Positions 1 to 9,836 of a DNA stretch of 64,000 nucleotides are shown here, piece after piece. The notes under the pieces are model-generated. The model was given only the letters and a program-made list of their open reading frames with translations, ran no database searches and was not told the origin of the DNA. A program made the translations under genes and the position numbers. The number at the start of each line of letters is the position of its first letter. Within the stretch, counting starts at the first letter, position 1. The DNA is from Vicia villosa (Eukaryota; Streptophyta; Magnoliopsida; Fabales; Fabaceae), in contig NC_081181.1 of NCBI RefSeq assembly GCF_029867415.1, positions 126,051,042-126,115,041 on the forward strand, in the 5' to 3' direction.

Positions 1-594
1 GCAAAGGCAACCCATTTATATTCAAAATGTTAAATGAATATGAATTTGTGTTAGTAAAAATTCCTGATTGCCAATATTCATTTTCTAGAAGGAAAGATTA
101 AAATAGTTTAATTTAAAATGCATGGAACTAAGAATTAATCACCTAATGCCCAACAAAAGCTACACAGAGGCTAATTGTGGTGTAGAAATTCCCTAAAAAT
201 CATTAAGTAACCAACTACCTAATCATCAAAGTGAGCTAATTAAAAAGTAGAACCTTTCACTAAACTGATATTCACGCTACCGATGGCATCTGCGGCATTA
301 TTCCATTTGCTGTCACACTAATTCTTAAACTCTGTCACACTAATTCTTAAACTAAAGATATACTCTAACACCATAGCCATCAGAAAATTAAATTAGATAC
401 TATTAATGTAATTTGACACCATAAAGATATATTTTGACACCATAGACATTTATATATTTCTTAATATAATTTATTGAATAAGGACAAAGACAATAACATG
501 AGAGAAGCTTCAATTACCCACTTTGCTGAGAGAATAATGATTCACTCAAGGTAGTAATTCATTGTTATGTTAGGCTAACAACACATAAACAGAC
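1..594. other. AT-rich intergenic sequence
   Basis: No open frame with recognisable content is visible on either strand. The only structure is a short 22-bp tandem duplication at 310-353 (listed separately). It is probably the distal upstream region of the phytocyanin-like gene that follows. Confidence 0.5.
310..353. repeat. 22-bp direct tandem duplication
   Basis: The unit beginning CTGTCACACTAATTC occurs at 310-331 and again, identical and directly adjacent, at 332-353. Confidence 0.85.
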
Positions 595-826
595 TCCTCC
601 TCAATAGTATGATATGCCTACCAAAAATCACCACGACAGATTGAGAAAATAGAGCACCTTAAATACTAAATGCGATTGATTCAATTCAACAGTAGAACAT
701 TTACATAGAATCCTCCTCAATAGTATGATATGCGTACCAAAAATCACCACGACAGATTGAGAAAATAGAGCACCTTAAATACTAAATGCGATTGATTCAA
801 TTCAACAGTAGAACATTTACATAGAA
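595..826. repeat. 116-bp tandem duplication
   Basis: The segment beginning TCCTCCTCAATAGTATGATA at 595 repeats at 711 with a period of exactly 116 bp. The only difference I see in the body is GCCTACC against GCGTACC. Near-identity suggests a recent duplication. It lies 240-470 bp upstream of the phytocyanin-like start codon. Confidence 0.9.
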
Positions 827-1006
827 ATTCATTTAATTTGGGATTCAAGTAAATTCCCACTACCCTAAATACCAATATATTCATGACATGCTTCCAAAGT
901 TCCAATACATCATGATGCCACAACCAGCAAGCAAACACATTATTTTCGCTGTATATACATTTCCCATGCTCAACGGTTATCTACTCTAACCTCTATCAAT
1001 TCTTAT

Positions 1007-1014
1007 TATATATA
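1007..1014 (+). promoter_or_regulatory. Candidate TATA box of the phytocyanin-like gene
   Basis: A TATATA stretch lies about 55-60 bp upstream of the ATG at 1068, a plausible distance for a plant TATA box with a short leader. Position and composition are the only evidence. Confidence 0.4.
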
Positions 1015-1067
1015 CTAATCAGTAATTATTACATTCTCATTCTTCACACACCAACTTAGATACCAAA

Positions 1068-1760
1068 ATGGTTTCTTCTTCTTCTTCTTCTGCTTTGTTT
1101 CTCGGTCTTATGTTTCTGTTGACACCATTGTTGCTCATTTCATTCTCATCTCAAGCACTAGAGTTTCATGTTGGGGGGTAAAGATGGTTGGGATCTCAAA
1201 CCTTTTGATTACTACAATAGTTGGGCCCAGAGAAACAGGTTTCAAGTCAATGACACTCTCAGTAAGTCCAATTCATTATTTCTCAACCTTGTAATCATAA
1301 TGTTTTTATATTAATGTTTTTATTTCGACTATATTGTAGATTTCAAGTACAATAAAAAAGTGATTCAGTTCTTGTGGTGAAGAAGGAAGACTATGATTCC
1401 TGCAACATCAACCATCCAAAACAAAAGATGGACGACGGAGATTCGAGATTCAAGCTCGGTGATTCGGGTCCGTATTTTTTCATCATTGGCAATATTGATC
1501 ATTGTAAACAAGGGCAAAAGATTATTGTTTTAGTCATGGCAGTTAGACACCGTAACCCTCCTCCTACCGTGGTTGCAGCCCCGTCTCCCGTAAGTGGCTT
1601 GTCGCCACCTCTGATTCACAAGTCCGCTTTGGATGCTCCGGCGCCGTCTCCGTCGAAAGCAAGTTCGGTGGGTTTTGGTGTTGTGGTTTGGGTTGGTTTG
1701 ATATACAATTCTACTGCTGCGACTGACAAAACAGTCTCTACTATTGAAAAACCTGTATAG
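1068..1760 (+). pseudogene. Early nodulin-like (phytocyanin) protein, frameshifted
   Basis: Phytocyanins are secreted, usually GPI-anchored cell-surface proteins with a cupredoxin fold; the early-nodulin-like class has generally lost the copper ligands. Exon 1 (1068-1261) encodes a Ser-rich hydrophobic signal peptide followed by the ALEFHVGG start of the mature domain. A GTAAGT donor at 1262 and a TTGTAG acceptor ending at 1339 bound the intron. Exon 2 carries the conserved VKKEDYDSCN, DDGDSRFKL and GPYFFIIGN blocks, then a Pro/Ser/Ala-rich linker and a short hydrophobic tail fitting a GPI signal. Two lesions break the frame: one extra G in the G6 run at 1173-1178, and one missing A in the A6 run at 1354-1359. 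The frame stops at TAG 1758-1760, though the same frame stays open after it to about 1988. Both indels lie in six-base homopolymers, so consensus error is a real alternative to pseudogenisation. Confidence 0.8.
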
Positions 1761-2282
1761 AAGACACCACCAGTTTCATCTGTAGTGATGTCGTCCAAAA
1801 GTTTTACCGCAAACGGTAAACTTTGTACTGCTGATGGTTCTATAGTTGCTAAGAAGGTTGACACACCGACTTCAATAACTTCATCTATTGCTACTGATCC
1901 TACTATTAAGCCAAGTATGTGTGAAGTTAAATCATCGACACTCACTATTTTAGGTTCGGGAATAATTTTGTTCCTTCAACAGAGCTAACAGGTGCTGATG
2001 CTCAATCAAAAGAGTCCACTAATACATATAAGCGCTTATCGAATAAGTGATTATGTTTAAGCTATTCTTATTAGAAACAGAGGAACATAGCAAAGAATAA
2101 GAAAAACAAATAGCAAAGAATGAGTAAATTTGACATTGATTACCTTAATGGCTATAAAATCAGTACAAGTTGCTTGATTTCAGTTTCAGTTTCTATTTCT
2201 TTGTTTGGACAAAGAAGAACGGCGCGACGAATGATATCAACACCCTAGAAGTAGAACGAGGAATGACGACTGGGAATGGTAG

Positions 2283-2440
2283 AAGAAGAACGAGAATCGA
2301 TTTTGGATTTTATTGTTTTCAGTTTGAGAAGAAGAAGAACGAGAATCGATTTGGGATTTTAGGGTTTTCAGTTTGAGAGGAAGAAGAACGAGAATTGATT
2401 TGGGATTTAGGGTTTTCACGATTGAGAAGAAGAACGAATA
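2283..2440. repeat. Degenerate ~48-bp tandem repeat
   Basis: The motif AGAAGAAGAACGAGAATCGA followed by a TTTGGG..TTTTCAGTTTGAGA tail recurs three to four times with small indels. It lies just upstream of the CACTA subterminal region and may belong to that element. Confidence 0.6.
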
Positions 2441-2499
2441 ACAAAGAAACCTGTTCGTAGGCGCTTTCTCATTATTTTAGAAATTTTGAAGTTTTTAAT

Positions 2500-2815
2500 T
2501 ACCTAAGGCAGAGATGGCTTATGTATTAACTTTAGGCAGCGCTTTTCAAAAGCGCTGTCCAACGTGAGACTTTAGCAGCGCCTCTACTAAAATTTTAATT
2601 TTTTAATTTTTTTTAATTTATAGCTACGCTTTAGAAAAAAGCGCTGCCTATGCAAACGGCCTATAGGAGCGCTTTTATGAAGCGCTGTCTAAAGTAAGTC
2701 TTTGGCAGCGCTTATGCTCAAGTTTTAATTTATTATTTTTCTAAGAACCTATAGCAGCGTTTTTTTTTAAAAGCGCTGTCTATGTAGTGCTGTCTAAAGT
2801 CAATTTTGTAGTAGT
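2500..2815. mobile_element. Right terminus of a CACTA (En/Spm-type) transposon
   Basis: The segment ends in TTTTGTAGTAGTG at 2803-2815, the inverse of the CACTACTACAAAA terminus shared by many legume CACTA elements. Upstream are clustered direct and inverted copies of GCAGCGCTTTT / AAAAGCGCTG, as expected for CACTA subterminal repeats that bind transposase. I find no matching left CACTA terminus in the window, so this is a truncated copy or one whose left end has decayed. Confidence 0.65.
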
Positions 2816-2935
2816 GGATTAATGTAATTCTTATGCTTCGCCAGCATCAACATCTTTGTGATTATGTCTTTTGATCGAGTCTAGTCGTGACTAGTCTCCG
2901 TGATCTCTTCCCTCGTACGGGAAAACTTTTAGATC

Positions 2936-3335
2936 CAACCCCTGTGTTGTGTATCCTTTGCCTTCCGTCCTGGAAAACCATTTCAAGACTAATTTCCAAC
3001 CTCAGTGTTGATATTAATTCTTTCTTCCTTCGACCTCAGTGTCGATACCTTTCCTTTTTCAACCTCAGTGTTGACGCTTATCCTTTCCTTGTCCAACCCC
3101 TGTGTTGATGCCTATCACTCCTCCACCGACCTCTGCGTCGATGCCAATCGTCATTCACAACCTCAGTGTTGATGTTTATCTTTTCTCGTTCCAACCTCAG
3201 TGTTGATGTCCTCGACCTCAGTGTCGACGCCTTTCCTTTCACAACCTCAGTGTTGATGTCCCCCAACCTCAGTGTTGATATGCTCCAACCTCAGCGTTGA
3301 TATCCTCCAACCCCAGTGTTGATGTTTATCCTTTC
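2936..3335. repeat. Variable-length AACCTCAGTGTTGAT tandem repeat
   Basis: About a dozen copies of a core reading CAACC(T/C)C(A/T)GTGTTGATG are separated by variable pyrimidine-rich spacers. The unit length varies roughly from 20 to 40 bp, typical of the hypervariable 3' UTR of Ogre elements. Confidence 0.75.
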
Positions 3336-3341
3336 TTTCAT

Positions 3342-3525
3342 TTCTTGTGGATCGTAGGTCCGTTGACCTTATCCCCATCTTTTTCATTTCTTGTGGATCG
3401 TAGGTCCGTTGACCTTATCCCCATCTTTTTCATTTCTTGTGGATCGTAGGTCCGTTGACCTTATCCCCATCTTTTTCATTCTTGTGGGTCGTAGGTCCGT
3501 TGACCTTACCCTAGTTTCGAGTCAC
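3342..3525. repeat. 46-bp tandem repeat, four copies
   Basis: Copies starting TTCTTGTGGATCGTAGGTCC lie at 3342, 3388 and 3434, with a slightly shortened fourth at 3479. The first three are nearly identical. It is a second, independent array in the same 3' UTR. Confidence 0.85.
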
Positions 3526-3853
3526 GGATCGTAGGTCCTACCTTTCCATCAAACCCATACTTTCCAATCACAGTTTCATACAACAATCATTTCCAATGAG
3601 AACCTTGTATTGGCACCTTGGCTACGTTACAAGCTATCACCATTCAAATCCAGTTATTCGCTGCATATTTCTCCACCAGAAAAACAATAAAATTCTCTCT
3701 CCCCAGCAGATATCAAAACAAAACAAAACAAAAATAAAGAATAAAGATCACACCATCTTTTCAGGACAAATTTCTGGTACTTTGATATTTAATCCTCTTC
3801 CACCTCGAAGGTTCGAAAGACTAGCGTCAATCTCACCTTCAGGTTTAAGACGA

Positions 3854-3868
3854 TTAAATAGGGGCAGC
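3854..3868 (+). other. Polypurine tract of an Ogre element
   Basis: The AAATAGGGGCAGC stretch immediately precedes the TGTCATACCCC LTR start. A purine-rich tract at this place primes plus-strand synthesis and normally lies just upstream of a 3' LTR. Confidence 0.6.
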
Positions 3869-6800
3869 TGTCATACCCCAAATTTGTCCTACCCTTTAAT
3901 TTCTAACTGGCTTTAGACTCGTGTTTCATCTGCATACCTCCACTAGGTCATTTAACACATCATGCATCATTAATCAATAAACATGGCAAGGGATCGAGTT
4001 TGTATATGGAGCTGAGGTTTCACGTTGTTTGAAATTCATACCTTGTACAAGCTTGTCCCTATTGAGGTTTTCAATTGGTCATGGATTGAGGTTCATTTCA
4101 CTATGCTTGTGTCAATTGGTGGATTTTCAGGGTTGTTCCTATGATCATTCGAAGTTTTTCATCCGATTATTTGGAATACAAGCTATTCGGTTGAGGCTTC
4201 GTTAAAAGGGTGTGGATTCATTCATTTAAAGGTTTGTATTGGGCCACTTTCAATTGTTAAAGACATTTGGCAAAATTTCAACTGAGTCAAAGTCAACCAT
4301 AGACACTCAACTTTGTTCCTAAAATCTATAATGAATCATCTTGGGCTTTTGTTTTATGATGCTTGTTCAAGTTGCAAATTGAAAGAAACATATGAAGACT
4401 CATTTGAAGATTTAGGAGGGGAATGCAATTTTGAATTCAAAGTTAAAGCTTGTCATATGTTGCTTCAAAATCAGTACAGGGTCCGTTTCAATACAAGGTC
4501 ATCAAATGAAAATGGAAGATCTACAAGAAAATGTACAAAATAGGAACAGTTGACTTTTTACCAGAACTTTTCACCTTTGATCAAAGACTTGGGTTACAAT
4601 TCAAAGCAAATGAAAAGGAAGAGAATAATAGTTACATTCATTTGAAAGGAAAAGAACTTCATTACAATGTTCATCCATTACCATGTCCATAATAATCCAT
4701 TACAAAAGAGTTTACAACAAAAAGGAGTACATTCATCACACTCCATCAATATTCACTTGAATTCTCATCCACTATTCTATCAACATTACAACATCATCAC
4801 TACAAGTACACCAAAACCATGTACATAAAAACCTAAGACTAGTCCTATTTCCCATTCATAATCTTCCTTCCACCTTGATGCAATCGCTGTGTTGAACTCA
4901 AGTCCAACTTCTACCCCTTTGCCAGACTGTATACTCCATAGACCTGTCATAAGTCCATCATTTAACACATAGCCAGCAGCCCTGCAACAATCAGCCCTAC
5001 ACATTACATAAACCATATATTCCCTTAACTATTCTATTACTATCAACGCGCAGTGATGCATTCAGCATTCCAAAATAGTCCCTGGCAGCCATTCAAACAT
5101 AAACCATAACATAAACTGATTCAACTAACTGTTAACACCCAGCTTCTAACTTCAACACATCACAAAACCACACACATTCACATCAGTATGTACTGCATTC
5201 ATTTCAATCACCCACAAACTCATACATACACACATACAAATAACCTATCAAACATAACAACGAATTCTAAACCACAACATCAATTCAAACAGCACCACAC
5301 AAAACTCAAACCAAAAATACAATTCAAACCAACAATCAGTGCATAACAATTCAAGGAAAAAAAGAAACAATTTCGGAATGGTTCCGTACTCGGTAACCAC
5401 TTCAGACTGCCTTGAAGCAATAGCCCAATGCAAAGCTGATCATTCTTTGGTCAATATCGGCACAATCCGCCCCAGTTTTCGTCGAGCCACCAAGTCAAAA
5501 TCCTGATAAAAAAAAAACAAAAAAACAAAAGTGCAGACCTGTTCCAAGATAAAAAACCAATTACTAGATGCTGTTAACTCAAAATAGACAGCTCACCTTT
5601 ATAACTACCAATTTCTAACTGACTCACCAACTAACATAACAGATTCCAAACCACCTCCTAACTAACATATAACAGAATTCTGAATTATAACTAACCTCAC
5701 TTCTAAACTCTCAACTAATTCCCTAACAGAAACCGTCAACTAGCAGTTAACATTCCTAACCCCTAACCGATTCAGAATGCATAACAACACCCATAACTAA
5801 CTTTTCCACTGATAACAGAATTAACCACCCTACAACAGCTTGTAACTAACTTCTACAAACCATCTAACAGAAAATTCAGAAGAGAAATCAATAACAAACT
5901 CACCTTAGAACCTGAGCTTCTCTTCATCTTCAAATGCTATAAAACAGATCCGGCTCTCACCATTGTTCACACGCTCATTTTCCTCCTCATTCATCATCAT
6001 ACCACCCATTCATCACCTCCATCTGAATCACTCTCTTCACATCGATCTTCATTCTTCACTGAACACTTCATCACCTCCATTTTTCATCCATCTCTCACCA
6101 CTCTCTTCCCGATTATTCACCCTTCATCTCCAATCATCATCCTCACCCCCACTTCATCTGCAACCTTTCTCCAATCCTTCATCTTCCTCTCAATTCTCCA
6201 CCATCTTCATCTTCATTCATCACATATCACAACAACCTTCACGTACCTTCACCTCATCAATCTTCAACCTCTGCAATTTCCCCCTTCAATCAATCTTCAA
6301 TCACAATCTCTCGCCAACATCTCTTCATCGCACATTTTCATGATCATCACAAGAAATTAAACAGAAAAATTAGAAGAGGAAAATGGTGCAACAAACTCGT
6401 AACAGAAAATGGAAAGAAAATTCAGAATCACAAACCTGAACAGAAGCGTAACAACCTCCTCTCCCTCAATCGACAATCTTCATCTTTCTCTCATCATCCT
6501 CAGAACCGCACTGCAATTTCATTATCCTCAGAACCGCACCACAAAATCATCATCCTCAACTACCACGAGCTTCATCATCACATCATCATCGACATCGTCG
6601 CCAACGCCATAGCTCTGCAATCAACACAACAATTTTAGTCGTCACATCGCATCGCCATAACCGTTCCATCATCAAAACGCCACCAATTATGAGCTTCACC
6701 TGAGATATCAAATCATCACCATCACCACGAAGTCGAAGAAACACCGGATTGGCTTTGTCAAATCGAAGCACTGAGGGTAAGAGCGAATCGAGAATTTGAG

Positions 6801-8660
6801 ATGATAATGAGCTGAGAGTTTCAGATTGAGAGGAGATGATTGAAAATGAAGAGAAGTGGTCTGCGGTGGTGCTCGCCGCAATCTTGCCGGATGGAGTAAG
6901 ATCGCCGGCGCCGTTTTGAAGCTCGAGAGGGAGAAGAACGTCTAGGAATCTCGAAGGTCATAACTCAACCCTAATCCCTTTCCTCTTTATTTTTATCTTT
7001 ATTTTTTTTTTTAATTAATTAATTAATAAATTTGTTAATTAATAAAAATCTAAATAAAACCTGATGGATCATAATAATCATACGCTGGGCCAAACGAATT
7101 CATTGGTACACCCCCTGCGGCCCATTATACCGTTTTTGAACATAGAAAATCTGTAACAAAAAAGCAATTGTTGGGCCAACACCCTGGGCCCAGCGCCTTT
7201 TCTACTCACCACCATATAATTCAATTCACACCCCCTGTTTCTATTACTAGAATTTAGATTTTACTTAGATTTTTTTGTGTTTCTTTTAGTGAATAAAATG
7301 ACAATTTTTCCTATTATTTCTTTAGGCTTTAGCATAATCTTGACACAAAAAATAATCACAAAAATATTAGTTTAGGCTTTTATTTTAATTCTTTTGCTTG
7401 ATTAAAATTCTTGTTTTTGTCATATGAAACCATATCAAATAGTAGTACTTGACTTGTAATTTTTCATTTTTGTACTATATTTTTGACTTGATATTTCATG
7501 CCTATGTGTGACTTTGTACCATTGCGTCATTCTCAATTTTTGCTTCTAATGTGACTTTATTTTCACGTCTCTTTAATTCCTAACTTTAGGTAGAAACCGT
7601 GTTAACATTAGGTTTAGATTTCCCTTTGTACATAAACGATAACAACTTAGATTAGAAAATAGGTTTAGTTCCCTTCTCATTCTCTTTTTTCTTTTCGACC
7701 TCTAAAATACTTAATAAAAATCGATGAAGATCATACCGTTGCTATACTTCATGGTAGGAAAGAAATGATTGAGGCGTAGGTCTCGATGTATGTTCTTTCC
7801 TACTTAGCGGAGAAGAAATGGTTGAGGTGTGAAGCCTCGATGTATTTCTTAACCGTTATTTAGAGAAACGATTGTGGCGTAGGCCTCGATGTGCATTCTC
7901 TAAATATTCACAAAAGAACTCCTTTTGGTATTTCTACTAAACGGAAAAGAAATGATTGGAATGTAGATTTCGATGTATTTCTTATCCGTCATTTAGAGAA
8001 TCGATTGTGGTGTAGACCTCGATGTGCATTCTCTAAATATTCAAAAAAGACAAACAAAATCCTTTTTGGTATGATCTAAGTCACAAATTAAAATCACCAT
8101 AAAAAACACCAACCAAAAACACTTCAAAAAACCTAATGAATGGTCAGACTTAAAACGAAGTAAGGAAGTGATGCGAAGCCTTGTAGTGGGTTCTCGTCAT
8201 CATGGAATTACCCTTAAAAGATACAAACCAATCTCTTTTTCTCCTTTCTAAGGGCAAGTTATCTCCGCTCCATTGCATCCTAGGCTGTCCCCTTATGCAA
8301 GAGCGTGAGCGTTAACGCCGCCCAACTAAAAAACACAAAAACAAACAGAAAATCGTGAGCCGAGCTACGGTAACTCTGATTCCTGAAAAGGATACGTAGG
8401 CAGCGGGGTAGGGCCCGTGCGAGTACAATTCTTTATTTTCCCTACATTTTGCATTCATTTCGCACTTAGATATAGACATAGTTATACACCCATTAGATAG
8501 AAACAAACATAGGTGGATACCATCGAGTACGATGGGCGTGAGGGGTGCTAGCACCTTCCCCTCGCGTAACCGACTCCCGTACCTAGATTCTCTGGTCGCG
8601 AGACCCTGTTCCTTCCTTTGTTAGGTTTTCTGATATTCCTTTCCCTTATGGGATAAATAT
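3869..8660 (+). mobile_element. Ogre/Tat long terminal repeat (~4.8 kb)
   Basis: The LTR begins TGTCATACCCCAAATTTG, the same family start as the LTR at 54371, and runs to just before the primer-binding-site-like sequence at 8666. The right edge is approximate because I do not see a clean terminal CA. A length of 4-5 kb is normal for Ogre. A TATAAAAC at 5938-5945 is a candidate promoter. Open frames inside, such as the Ser/Pro/His-rich one at 5963-6343, are low-complexity and not credible genes. A polypurine tract precedes this LTR and internal coding sequence follows it, so it appears shared by two elements. Confidence 0.7.
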
Positions 8661-8665
8661 ATTGG

Positions 8666-8680
8666 TGGCGACTCTGTTCA
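8666..8680 (+). other. Degenerate Ogre primer-binding site
   Basis: TGGCGACTCTG matches the first half of the tRNA-Arg-type site seen in full at 58247, then diverges (TTCA in place of CTGGGG). The tRNA assignment rests on known complementarity of the Ogre site to plant tRNA-Arg. Confidence 0.55.
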
Positions 8681-8744
8681 TTTTTCGCGAGCGTGCGACA
8701 TACACATCATCAACCTTTTCCTAAACCGTAACCCGGTACCAACA

Positions 8745-9521
8745 TTGCTGGGAGACATTCTACATTCTCTACACACTCGTACCATGAAGAAACGAGGAAC
8801 TCTCATGTGCTGTATACCACTACTGGCTAGGTGGTTTACATTTCATCTTCCCCGATCAGTGTTGAGAAATGAACAAAGAATGCATTGGTCTCGCAGGATT
8901 ATGTCTTTGTCTCATTCAGATATCCGGTGGAACAACTTCTTTCAAAGAGACATTACTATCATTGATCATTGTGGAGAATACCCTAATGTGCCACTCCTTG
9001 GCATCAAAGGAGGCATCACTTACAATCCCTCTTTAGCTCTACGCCAATTCGGATATGCAAGGAGCAACGGTCCTCATGACATGATTATCCATGGCATTGT
9101 GTTTGATTACGAGAATGATTCTCATAGACACCGACGAAGGTTCATACATGCATGGGGCAGTGTCTATAGAATAGAAAGCAAAACTCTGGGGCAATGGAAT
9201 TCTATCCCTATGGAACCCTACCTCAGATGGGTCCGCACTCATGCTCAGAAACTCCTTATGCCATATCCCGCTGTACTACCTGTGACTATTGAACCAGAGG
9301 TCGAAGGATATGAACCTCAAGTTATTCTACACCCGGAGATGCCAACTGACCTAGAAGAGTTGCAAAAATCTTGGGTTCAACTCAAAGAGGAAAGAGACAC
9401 CTTCAAATCATACTGTCAGGACTATGAGAGAAGGATATTGGAGCTCACCGGACAGCTTCAAGAAGAACAGCAGATCAACACATTCCTGGGGGCAAAGAGA
9501 AAGCGTCCACGGGAGACCTGA
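8745..9521 (+). CDS. Ogre ORF1 protein, N-terminally truncated (DUF7745-like)
   Basis: Ogre elements carry an extra ORF of unknown function ahead of gag. This frame matches that protein: a block around MCCIPLLARWFTFHLP, the W-S-R-R-I-M-S-L motif, then CGEYPNVPLLGIKGGITYNP and a central Leu-rich stretch. The C-terminal third is a Glu/Gln-rich probable coiled coil (LEELQKSW...LQEEQQ) ending in a basic KRKRPRET tail. There is no ATG at the frame start. The reading frame is open upstream toward the primer site (NRNPVPT... fits the family), and the first in-frame ATG lies inside the conserved block. The usual family protein is considerably longer, so roughly the N-terminal half is missing. The gag frame follows about 315 bp downstream. 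I assign it from memory of the family; its biochemical role is not known. Confidence 0.7.
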   Translation: MLGDILHSLHTRTMKKRGTLMCCIPLLARWFTFHLPRSVLRNEQRMHWSRRIMSLSHSDIRWNNFFQRDITIIDHCGEYPNVPLLGIKGGITYNPSLALRQFGYARSNGPHDMIIHGIVFDYENDSHRHRRRFIHAWGSVYRIESKTLGQWNSIPMEPYLRWVRTHAQKLLMPYPAVLPVTIEPEVEGYEPQVILHPEMPTDLEELQKSWVQLKEERDTFKSYCQDYERRILELTGQLQEEQQINTFLGAKRKRPRET

Positions 9522-9836
9522 AGGATCATCTATTTTATTTCTGTCTTGTAAGCCCAAATGAGGCAAAGAAAAAAGAAAAAAGAAGCAAAAAAAAAAAGAA
9601 ATAAATTGATTAACTAACGTTTGTTTCTTCTTTAACAAATCTAAACTCTAAGATCCTTGAAACATTGCACACACATTTCACTTCATGCATTGCATATACA
9701 TTTCATACATTGCATTCATATACATTGCATATACATTTCATACATTGCATACACATGGCATCCAGTCATACACATTGCATAACAGGTTCACATGACGGAT
9801 TTCTCATCTTCTCGCTGTTTATTTCAGTCAGAAGAG
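9522..9836 (+). other. ORF1-gag spacer with CATTGCATACA repeats and a splice-acceptor-like site
   Basis: The 9664-9790 region consists of degenerate direct repeats of TACATTGCATATACATTTCA. At 9811-9827 is a pyrimidine-rich CTCGCTGTTTATTTCAG that also occurs unchanged before the gag of the second Ogre (59434-59450). It resembles a 3' splice site placed ten bases before the gag ATG. Confidence 0.5.

Larger units (their letters stand above)
2816..3868 (+). mobile_element. Ogre/Tat 3' untranslated region
   Basis: This non-coding stretch contains two different tandem arrays and ends directly at a polypurine tract and an LTR start. Tandem repeats between the integrase region and the 3' LTR are a known hallmark of Tat/Ogre Ty3/gypsy elements. 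No integrase or reverse transcriptase frame is visible upstream, so the element is truncated at or near the CACTA boundary. Confidence 0.6.

Noticed and set aside
2018..2040. CACTAATAC as the left end of the CACTA element
   Set aside because: It does not match the CACTACTACAAAA terminus expected from the right end, and nothing else supports a border here.
2936..3525. Possible CRISPR-like regularly spaced repeats
   Set aside because: Spacers are not unique and unit length varies; it fits an Ogre 3' UTR tandem repeat.
5963..6612. Two frames (126 and 67 aa) rich in Ser, Pro, His and Thr
   Set aside because: Low-complexity translation of CATC/TTCATC-rich Ogre LTR sequence, with no motif.
3869..8660. 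Whether the region holds two LTRs back to back
   Set aside because: I found only one TGTCATACCCC start and one primer-site motif in the interval.
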